In this document: in pieces, positions 1-5,171 of the stretch
Layout of the letters: every line of letters begins with the position of its first letter
Numbering within the stretch: the first letter of the stretch is position 1
Assembly (NCBI GenBank): GCA_009469685.1
Contig: SSTA01000071.1
Coordinates: forward strand, 1-5,171
Length of the DNA stretch: 5,171 nt
From: Azonexaceae bacterium
Lineage (GTDB): Bacteria > Pseudomonadota > Gammaproteobacteria > Burkholderiales > Rhodocyclaceae
Direction: 5' to 3'
Position numbers and translations under genes: made by a program
The notes under the pieces: generated by a model
Told to the model about the DNA's origin: nothing
Database searches by the model: none
Seen by the model: the letters and a program-made list of their open reading frames with translations, nothing else

Positions 1-1901
1 GAGTCCCCATCCTGAACCTGCTTCCCCCGGAGCGGTACGCCGAATTGAAGGCCGGCGGCCGTCTTCCATCCCCCAAGGGAATCGCCGCCGCCATCGCGCG
101 GTTGCTGCAGCGGGACGATTTTCCCCTCGATCAACTGGTCGGCCTGGTGCAATCCGACCCGGCCCTGGCCGGCCGCTTGCTCAAGGTGGCCAATGCGGCG
201 AGCTGGGGCCGGTCGCGACCCCTGGTGGCCTTGCGCCAGGCGATCGTGGCCCTGGGCGCACTGCGGGTGCGGGATCTGGCGGTGGGATTTTCCTTGCTGC
301 GGCACCATCAGGCCGGACCATGCCGCGGATTCGACTACGCTGGTTTTTGGAGCCGCTCCCTGGCGACCGCCATCGCCTGCCAGGATTTGGCGTCGGAAGC
401 GCAGATTGCCGCAGAGGAGAATTTCACCCTGGGCCTGCTCGCGCGCATTGGCGAACTCGGGCTGGCGACGCTGTACCCCGCGGCCTACGGCCAACTGCTC
501 GCCTCCCGACCGGGCGAGGCTGCGCTGGTGGCGCTGGAGGGCGAGCGTTTCGGCTTCGACCACCGCAGCCTGACGGCGAGCCTGATGACAGACTGGGGCC
601 TACCCGAACTATTGATCCGGGCGGCCTACCACCACGAGTCGCCGGAGACAGCCGAATTCCCTGGCGGATCGCGGCAGGACAACCTTTGCCGTACCCTAAA
701 TTTCGCCCGAGCCATTGCCGAGGTCTGCGTCGTCACCGATGAAGCGCGCTGGCACCTACTGCCTGATCTGGTGAATCGTTCGGCCCGCCTGGGCGTGGCC
801 CCGGGGGCACTGGGCGCCCGGGTCGACGCGATCGTTGCCCGCTGGCGTGAGTGGGGCGCAATGCTTCAGGTGCGCACCCGGGATCTGCCGCCCTTTTCCG
901 AACTCCTGGCCGCCAGCCCGCCCCGTCCGGGCACCGAAGAAGCCCCGGTCGCATCGCCGGCGCCCGCCCTGGTGGTGGCCGCCGCCGGCGGTCAGCGGCT
1001 GGCCAGCCTGCTCTCGGCTGAAGGCTACTCGGCGACGGTCCAGCCCGACGCCACTGCGGCACTGACGGTGGCCAGCGCTTCTCCACCGGCTTTGATCCTG
1101 GTGGACCTGGACCTGCCCGGACTGGCAGCCGGCGACTGTTGCGCCGCGTTGCGCCAGTCGCCACGGGGCAACGAGCCCTATGTCCTGCTCCTCGCAGCGC
1201 CAGGATCCGAGGCGGCAGCCCTTTCCGGAGTCGAAGCCGGTGCGGACGACGTGCTGGTCAAACCCGTCGACGCGGGCGCCCTGCGCGTACGTCTGGCCAT
1301 CGCCCGGCGGCTGATGACGCTGCGCGGCGAGATGCGCCGCGAGCGCCAGGGCCTGGTCCGCAGCGCGGGGGAGTTCGCCGATTCCCACCGCCGCCTGGTC
1401 CAGGTGGCCCTCACCGATCCCCTCACGCAGTTGCCCAATCGTCGCCATGGCCTGGACTTCCTCGGGACAGAATGGGATGCGGCCCGCGCTGCCGCCCAAC
1501 CGCTTGCCTTGCTGATGCTGGACATCGACCACTTCAAGCAGGTCAACGACACCTGGGGACACGCCGCCGGCGATGCGGTCTTGCGCCGATTGGCGGTCCT
1601 CTTGGCAGCGAGCTCCCGAGCTGGCGATCTGGTCTTCCGCTACGGAGGCGAGGAGTTCGCGGTAATTCTGCCAGCCACCGGCCTGGACTTGGCAACCGAG
1701 GTGGCGGAACGGATTCGGGCGGCCGTGGCCAGCGCCACCTTCGAGTGGGAGGAGTGGATCATCCCAATCAGCGTCAGCGTGGGAGTCGCCGCTCAGAACG
1801 CCAGCATGGACGCCGCGGGTGACCTGGTCGCGGCCGCCGACGGAGCGCTCTACCGGGCCAAGGCGAGCGGCCGCAATCGGGTGGTGAGCGCTGCCCGCTG
1901 A
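1..1901 (+). CDS. HDOD - degenerate receiver - GGDEF diguanylate cyclase (5' partial)
   Basis: Predicted cytoplasmic diguanylate cyclase (2 GTP to cyclic di-GMP) with two N-terminal input domains. The frame is open to the left edge (first full codon at 3). The residues before the TTG at 45 read LLPPERYAELKAGGRLPSPKG, a normal lead-in to an HDOD domain, so the true start is off-window and 632 residues are visible. Counting from the codon at 3: HDOD about 18-230, with the usual HD pair replaced by A-R in GLLARIGELGL; a Pro/Ala-rich linker; receiver-like domain about 322-438; a charged helical linker; GGDEF 472-632. The cyclase has the metal-site motif LDIDHFKQVND (D507), the active-site motif GGEEF (548-552) and an inhibitory-site RxxD (RAGD, 539-542) five residues upstream, so it should be active and product-inhibited. 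The receiver keeps D368 and K420 but lacks the acidic pair and the Thr/Ser. The environmental signal is not evident. Stop TGA at 1899-1901. Confidence 0.93.
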   Translation, partial: VPILNLLPPERYAELKAGGRLPSPKGIAAAIARLLQRDDFPLDQLVGLVQSDPALAGRLLKVANAASWGRSRPLVALRQAIVALGALRVRDLAVGFSLLRHHQAGPCRGFDYAGFWSRSLATAIACQDLASEAQIAAEENFTLGLLARIGELGLATLYPAAYGQLLASRPGEAALVALEGERFGFDHRSLTASLMTDWGLPELLIRAAYHHESPETAEFPGGSRQDNLCRTLNFARAIAEVCVVTDEARWHLLPDLVNRSARLGVAPGALGARVDAIVARWREWGAMLQVRTRDLPPFSELLAASPPRPGTEEAPVASPAPALVVAAAGGQRLASLLSAEGYSATVQPDATAALTVASASPPALILVDLDLPGLAAGDCCAALRQSPRGNEPYVLLLAAPGSEAAALSGVEAGADDVLVKPVDAGALRVRLAIARRLMTLRGEMRRERQGLVRSAGEFADSHRRLVQVALTDPLTQLPNRRHGLDFLGTEWDAARAAAQPLALLMLDIDHFKQVNDTWGHAAGDAVLRRLAVLLAASSRAGDLVFRYGGEEFAVILPATGLDLATEVAERIRAAVASATFEWEEWIIPISVSVGVAAQNASMDAAGDLVAAADGALYRAKASGRNRVVSAAR

Positions 1902-1921
1902 GGACTTAGCCTGACGGGCAG
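1891..1921. terminator. Imperfect hairpin over convergent stop codons, possible bidirectional terminator
   Basis: A perfect 7-bp inverted repeat, CTGCCCG (1891-1897) and CGGGCAG (1915-1921), can be extended inward past a one-base bulge (C1898) by T1899-A1914, a G-G mismatch and AGG/CCT, leaving a 6-base loop ACTTAG (1904-1909). Its centre lies at 1906. It spans the TGA of the cyclase gene (1899-1901) and the TAA of pepD on the other strand (1906-1908). No T-run follows on either strand, so it is not a classical intrinsic terminator. It could slow polymerase, protect 3' ends, or be chance in GC-rich DNA. It is the only candidate transcription end between the two converging genes. Confidence 0.35.
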
Positions 1922-3387
1922 GCGTCCGGGCCGGCGGCTTCGGCAAGAATGGCTGTGAGAAGCTGCCAGCACTGTGCCACCGAGCTCACTTTGACCGATT
2001 CGCCCGGGGCGTGGGCACCCCGGATGGTGGGGCCGAAGGAGACCATGTCCATTCCCGGAAAGCGCGCGCCGATCAAACCGCACTCCAGGCCGGCGTGAAT
2101 GACCTGGATTCCAGCATCGGCGCCGAATTCCCGGCGATAGACTTCAAGGCAGCGCGTCAGCAGGGGGGAAGCGGCATTCGGAGCCCAACCCGGATAATGG
2201 CCCGTGGGGGTCGCCCGGGTGCCGGAGAGGGCGAAGAGACTGACGATTTCTTCGGCCAAGGCGGCGCTGCCGCTATCGCTCAGCGAGCGGACCATGAAGG
2301 TGCACGAACCGCCGTCCGGACCCAACTCCACCACCCCCAGATTGTCGGAAGTCTCGACCACGTTGGGCACTGCCACGCTCATGCGCCGCACGCCCTGGGG
2401 TGCCGCGTGCAGCGAGGCCAGCCAGATGGCCTGCTCGGAAGGAGCCATCACTTGGCCGGGACTGGCCAATGCGGCAGAGAGGCGCAATCCTTCGTCCACT
2501 CCGGCGAGTTCCCGGCGCAGCAGTGCCTGCCACTCGGCCAGCCGCGATTCCAGCGCCGCCGCCCCGGCCAGGGGAAGCGTGACGACGGCCTCGCATTCCC
2601 GCGGCAAGGCGTTGCGGGCGGTGCCACCCCGCAATTCGGAAATGCGCAGCCCCTCCCCTTCGAGATCGCGCAGGATGCGGACCAGAAGCTTGATCGCGTT
2701 GCCGCGGCCGCGATGGATGTCGATACCCGAATGGCCGCCCTGCAACCCGGAGAGCACAATGCGGAAGGCCCGGTGCCCGGCGGGGGGCATTTCGGCAGGG
2801 CCGCGGCGCTCTACGTTCACGTCGAGACCGCCGGCACAGCCCACGTAGAATTCTCCCCATTCCTCGGTATCGAGATTGAGGAGCAAGCGCCCGGCCAGAA
2901 GATCGGGCTCCAATCCGCGGGCTCCCCCCATGCCGGCTTCCTCATCCACGGTGAGGAGAGCCTCCAGGGGACCGTGGACCGTCGTACGGTCTTCGAGGGC
3001 GGCGAGGATCAGGGCGGCGCCGATCCCGTTGTCGGCCCCCAGGGTGGTGGTTTCGGCAACCATCCAGTCATCCTTCAACACCGGGCGGATGGGATCTCGG
3101 GAAAAATCGTGATCCGATTCCGGTTGCTTCTGACAGACCATGTCCAAATGAGCCTGCAGCACCACCGTGGGATGCCCTTCCCGGCCGGCGCTGGCCGGCT
3201 TACGGACCAGGAGATTTCCCGCGGCGTCCACCCGGGCTTCCAGACCCCGCTCCTCCGCCCACGCCAGCAGCCGGTCCCGCAGAGCCCCTTCTTCCTTGGA
3301 GCGGCGGGGAACGGCACAGAGCGTGGCGAAATGGGACCACACGGCAGCCGGCTCCAGTCCGGCGAAAGGGGAATCAGACATGGTCAT
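1906..3387 (-). CDS. pepD: Aminoacyl-histidine dipeptidase (cytosolic nonspecific dipeptidase), peptidase family M20
   Basis: Cytosolic di-zinc dipeptidase that hydrolyses Xaa-His and many other dipeptides, returning amino acids from peptide turnover or uptake. The protein is 493 residues, close to the family's usual 480-490. Family metal and catalytic residues are all present: H80 and catalytic D82 in LQAHLDMV, bridging D119 in GADNGIG, general-base E149 and metal E150 in VDEEAGMGGA, D173 in LNLDTEE, and a C-terminal His (H459) in RGAHAPGE. The first five match the Vibrio/E. coli PepD numbering as I recall it. The catalytic domain is split (about 1-186 and 400-493) by a lid domain carrying GCAGGLDVNV and LSGLQGGHSGIDIHRGRGNA. 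The ATG at 3387 overlaps the rlmB stop in an ATGA. An in-frame ATG two codons later (3381) is an equally good start by sequence. Neither has a clear Shine-Dalgarno, which fits translational coupling to rlmB. Stop TAA at 1908-1906, four bases from the convergent cyclase gene. Confidence 0.95.
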   Translation of the reverse strand: MTMSDSPFAGLEPAAVWSHFATLCAVPRRSKEEGALRDRLLAWAEERGLEARVDAAGNLLVRKPASAGREGHPTVVLQAHLDMVCQKQPESDHDFSRDPIRPVLKDDWMVAETTTLGADNGIGAALILAALEDRTTVHGPLEALLTVDEEAGMGGARGLEPDLLAGRLLLNLDTEEWGEFYVGCAGGLDVNVERRGPAEMPPAGHRAFRIVLSGLQGGHSGIDIHRGRGNAIKLLVRILRDLEGEGLRISELRGGTARNALPRECEAVVTLPLAGAAALESRLAEWQALLRRELAGVDEGLRLSAALASPGQVMAPSEQAIWLASLHAAPQGVRRMSVAVPNVVETSDNLGVVELGPDGGSCTFMVRSLSDSGSAALAEEIVSLFALSGTRATPTGHYPGWAPNAASPLLTRCLEVYRREFGADAGIQVIHAGLECGLIGARFPGMDMVSFGPTIRGAHAPGESVKVSSVAQCWQLLTAILAEAAGPDACPSG

Positions 3388-4115
3388 CCGCGGCGGCGCC
3401 GCGCCTCGAAAAGACAGACTCCGGCGGCCACCGATACATTAAGACTCTCGACCGCACCGAACATCGGAATGCGCACCAGCGTATCGCAGGTTTCCCGCGT
3501 CAGCCGGCGCAGCCCCTCGCCTTCCGCTCCCATGACCCACGCGCTCGCCGCAGGCCACTCGGCGGCGTAAAGGTCGCTTTTCGCCTCGCCCGCAGTTCCG
3601 ATCACGGCGATGTCCCGTTCCTTCAATTCCCGCAAGGTGCGGGCAAGGTTGGTGACCATCACGTAAGGCGTGGTTTCGGCTGCACCGCTGGCGGCCTTGA
3701 CCGCCACGTCGGTAAGTCCGACCGCCCGGTCCTTGGGGGCGATCACCGCGTGGACGCCGGCGGCGTCGGCGACCCGCAGACAGGCGCCCAGATTGCGGGG
3801 ATCGGTGACCCCGTCGAGGACGAGGAGAAAGGCCGCTTCCTCCAGGGTGTCCAGGACATCGTCCAGATGAGCCAACCGTCGCCCGCCTTCGACCCGGGCG
3901 ACGACGCCCTGGTGGCGGGCGCCGGGCAGCATGCCGTCGAGGCGCTTGCCGTCGCTCGCGATCACCTTCACCCCCTGAAGATCGGCGTGCTTCAGCAACT
4001 CCTTCGCACGGGCATCCTGACGCTCGGCGTCGACGAAGATTTCCTTGATCGAGTCCGGGTCATGGCGAAGTTTGGCGACAATGGCGTGGAAGCCGTAGAT
4101 CAGGCGGGACGACAT
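3384..4115 (-). CDS. rlmB: 23S rRNA (guanosine(2251)-2'-O)-methyltransferase RlmB
   Basis: SPOUT-class (TrmH/SpoU) S-adenosylmethionine-dependent methyltransferase that modifies the 2'-O of G2251 in the peptidyl-transferase P loop of 23S rRNA during 50S assembly. Length is 243 residues, the same as E. coli RlmB as I recall it. The N-terminal RNA-binding domain (about 1-75) begins IYGFHAIVAKL and contains the RHQGVVA signature (67-73). The C-terminal knotted domain holds motif 1, LDGVTDPRNLGACLRVADAAG (100-120, with N108 and R114); motif 2, MGAEGEGLRRLT (195-206, E198); and motif 3, IPMFGAVESLNVSVAAGVCLFE (216-237, S224 and N226). No key residue is missing. The related tRNA methylase TrmH is less likely, given the N-terminal domain and the length. 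The ATG at 4115 has a GAGAG five bases upstream. rlmB often sits beside rnr (RNase R) in proteobacteria; here the upstream neighbour is a cyclic-di-GMP gene, and pepD follows with a 4-base overlap. Confidence 0.95.
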   Translation of the reverse strand: MSSRLIYGFHAIVAKLRHDPDSIKEIFVDAERQDARAKELLKHADLQGVKVIASDGKRLDGMLPGARHQGVVARVEGGRRLAHLDDVLDTLEEAAFLLVLDGVTDPRNLGACLRVADAAGVHAVIAPKDRAVGLTDVAVKAASGAAETTPYVMVTNLARTLRELKERDIAVIGTAGEAKSDLYAAEWPAASAWVMGAEGEGLRRLTRETCDTLVRIPMFGAVESLNVSVAAGVCLFEARRRRG

Positions 4116-4120
4116 GCGGA

Positions 4121-4125
4121 CTCTC
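4121..4125 (-). promoter_or_regulatory. Partial Shine-Dalgarno of rlmB
   Basis: On the minus strand GAGAG lies five bases upstream of the ATG at 4115, a weak but correctly placed match to the anti-Shine-Dalgarno. It supports this ATG, which also gives exactly the usual RlmB N-terminus. Confidence 0.4.
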
Positions 4126-4142
4126 AGGTCGACAGGAGCGAT

Positions 4143-4148
4143 ATTCTA
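4143..4148 (-). promoter_or_regulatory. Candidate -10 element for rlmB-pepD
   Basis: TAGAAT on the minus strand matches the sigma-70 TATAAT at five of six positions and lies about 28 bases upstream of the rlmB start, within an AT-rich patch (TTAGAATAT) in otherwise very GC-rich DNA. No good TTGACA-like hexamer is found 16-18 bases upstream; that stretch is GC-rich. If real, transcription would start near 4136 and give a leader of about 20 bases. It would let rlmB-pepD be transcribed independently of the upstream GGDEF-EAL gene. Confidence 0.3.
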
Positions 4149-4198
4149 ACCCGAGCCGGCGCCCGCGGACCCTGCTGTTCCATGGACGGCAGCAACCG

Positions 4199-5171
4199 TC
4201 AGGCCGCCTCGCGCAAGAATGTGGCTCCCTTGCGGAGGGCGATCCAGCGTGGGATTTCGTCTGCCGGCATGGGGCGGGCCAGGGCATAACCTTGAGCGAT
4301 TTCACAGCCGAGCGCGAGAAGGACTTCACCCTGGGCAGCACTCTCGACCCCCTCGGCGATGACCCCACGCGAGAATGCCCGCGCGAGTCCGACCACCCCC
4401 TCGACGATGGCCAGATTTTCAGGGGCCTCGTGCAGGCTGCTCACGAAGCTGCGGTCAATTTTGAGGACATCGGCCGGCAGACGCTTCAGATAGGTCAACG
4501 ACGAATATCCGGTACCGAAATCGTCAAGGGCGAATCTGACGCCCAACTCCCGGCAGCCATACATGACTTCCGTGACCTTGGCGATATCCTCGAGAGCGCT
4601 GGTCTCCAGAATTTCGAATTCGAGATGGTCGGGCGGAAACTCAGGATGCTCCGCCAGCAGCGCCGCGACGCGGGACGGAAAATCGGCCTGTTGGAGTTGC
4701 TCGCCGCCGACATTGACGCTCACCGGCAATATCAGCCCATCGGCTTGCCAGAGGCTGCTCTGAGCAAGCGCCTGCCGAATCACCCATTCCCCGACGGCAA
4801 TGGCGAGGGGGTGTCCGTCGATGAGCGGCAGGAAGGCTCCCGGAGGAAGCAGTCCCTGCTCGGGATTCAGCCAGCGAATCAGCGCCTCGGCGCCGACCAC
4901 TGCCCCGGTCCGCATATTGACCTTGGGCTGGTAGTGGAGGACAAATTGTCCCAAAGCCAAAGCCTGGCGAAGGGTTTCGATGCTCTGGAGCTGGGACTGT
5001 ACGGCCACGTGGCGCTCGATATCGAAAATTTGATAGCGGTTCTTGCCAGCCTGCTTGGCGGCGTACATCGCCTGGTCGGCATGGCGGATCAGTTGATCGG
5101 CATCGGAATCGTCCTGGGGATAGATCGTGACTCCGATGCTCGCGGAGATGTGCCGGGGCGCGTACCCGTCC
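4199..5171 (-). CDS. GGDEF-EAL cyclic-di-GMP phosphodiesterase (5' partial)
   Basis: C-terminal 323 residues of a protein running off the right edge. The ATG at 5068 is internal: the frame continues upstream and reads ISASIGVTIYPQDDSDADQL then IRHADQAMYAAKQAGKNRY, the standard end of a GGDEF domain. Fragment residues 1-50 are that tail; an EAL domain fills about 65-310. The EAL catalytic set looks complete: E95 in GAEALIRW, N153 in VSVNVGGEQL, E186 in EFEILETSAL, D216-D217 in ALDDFGTGYSSL, K237 in VLKIDRSFV, E273 and E276 in IAEGVES, and Q293 in AQGYALARPMP. It should therefore hydrolyse cyclic di-GMP to pGpG. The GGDEF active site and any sensor (PAS, membrane) domains are off-window, so cyclase activity cannot be judged. 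The protein ends shortly after the EAL fold (FLREAA), stop TGA at 4201-4199, leaving 83 bases before rlmB on the same strand. I see no clear terminator in that gap. Confidence 0.93.
   Translation of the reverse strand, partial: DGYAPRHISASIGVTIYPQDDSDADQLIRHADQAMYAAKQAGKNRYQIFDIERHVAVQSQLQSIETLRQALALGQFVLHYQPKVNMRTGAVVGAEALIRWLNPEQGLLPPGAFLPLIDGHPLAIAVGEWVIRQALAQSSLWQADGLILPVSVNVGGEQLQQADFPSRVAALLAEHPEFPPDHLEFEILETSALEDIAKVTEVMYGCRELGVRFALDDFGTGYSSLTYLKRLPADVLKIDRSFVSSLHEAPENLAIVEGVVGLARAFSRGVIAEGVESAAQGEVLLALGCEIAQGYALARPMPADEIPRWIALRKGATFLREAA

Noticed and set aside
1139..1822. 227-codon + strand frame inside the cyclase gene
   Set aside because: It is an out-of-frame, Arg/Pro/Gly-rich translation typical of a frame shadow, and the overlapping frame carries clear receiver and GGDEF motifs.
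756..1946. 396-codon open frame on the - strand opposite the HDOD-GGDEF gene
   Set aside because: It is a shadow of the well-supported cyclase frame. It shows no domain-like sequence and would overlap the pepD 3' end.
2011..3570. 519-codon open frame on the + strand opposite pepD and the end of rlmB
   Set aside because: It is antisense to two genes with complete catalytic motifs. Its translation is rich in Gly/Ala/Arg/His/Gln with no recognisable domain. Long antisense frames are expected in GC-rich coding DNA.
4150..4198. Possible terminator hairpin after the GGDEF-EAL gene (TGCTG...CAGCA and GC-rich palindromes)
   Set aside because: The stem is only 5 bp with a 12-base loop, no T-run follows, and the GGCGCC-type palindromes are expected at this GC content.
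3750..4289. 179-codon + strand frame opposite rlmB, crossing the rlmB upstream gap
   Set aside because: It is antisense to rlmB and to the EAL gene end, has no recognisable motif, and its composition matches reverse-strand coding.
1..5171. Mobile element, CRISPR, tRNA/rRNA, attachment site or direct repeats
   Set aside because: Reading the window gave no repeat array, transposase, integrase or RNA-gene signature. Almost all bases are accounted for by four chromosomal genes.

Overview
The window is GC-rich and densely coding, with no mobile element, CRISPR array, tRNA or rRNA that I can see. The protein families and their style suggest a free-living, high-GC proteobacterium. They are an HDOD-receiver-GGDEF fusion, a GGDEF-EAL protein, a 243-residue RlmB and a PepD of the M20 family. 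A betaproteobacterium such as one of the Rhodocyclales or Nitrosomonadales fits best, but that is inference from resemblance and not a measured assignment.

Layout. (1) Bases 1-1901, + strand: an HDOD / degenerate receiver / GGDEF diguanylate cyclase whose 5' end lies off the left edge. (2) Bases 1902-1905: a 4-base gap between convergent stop codons, inside an imperfect inverted repeat (1891-1921) that could act as a bidirectional transcription end. (3) Bases 3387-1906, - strand: pepD, aminoacyl-histidine (cytosolic nonspecific) dipeptidase. (4) Bases 4115-3384, - strand: rlmB, the 23S rRNA G2251 2'-O-methyltransferase, overlapping pepD by four bases in an ATGA arrangement. (5) Bases 4116-4198: a short intergenic gap with a possible -10 element and a partial ribosome binding site for rlmB. 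(6) Right edge to 4199, - strand: the C-terminal part of a GGDEF-EAL protein with an intact EAL catalytic set. Its 5' part lies off the right edge.

How the genes relate. rlmB and pepD look like a translationally coupled housekeeping pair (ribosome maturation and peptide turnover). They are flanked by two unrelated cyclic-di-GMP genes, one that should make the messenger and one that should degrade it. The two signalling genes are on opposite strands and cannot share a transcript. Shared regulation with rlmB-pepD is possible only for the GGDEF-EAL gene, which lies upstream on the same strand.

I found no convincing undescribed system. The points most worth a second look are the receiver domain of the left-hand gene, which keeps the phospho-acceptor Asp and the Lys but has lost the acidic pair and the Thr/Ser, and the inverted repeat centred on the convergent stops.
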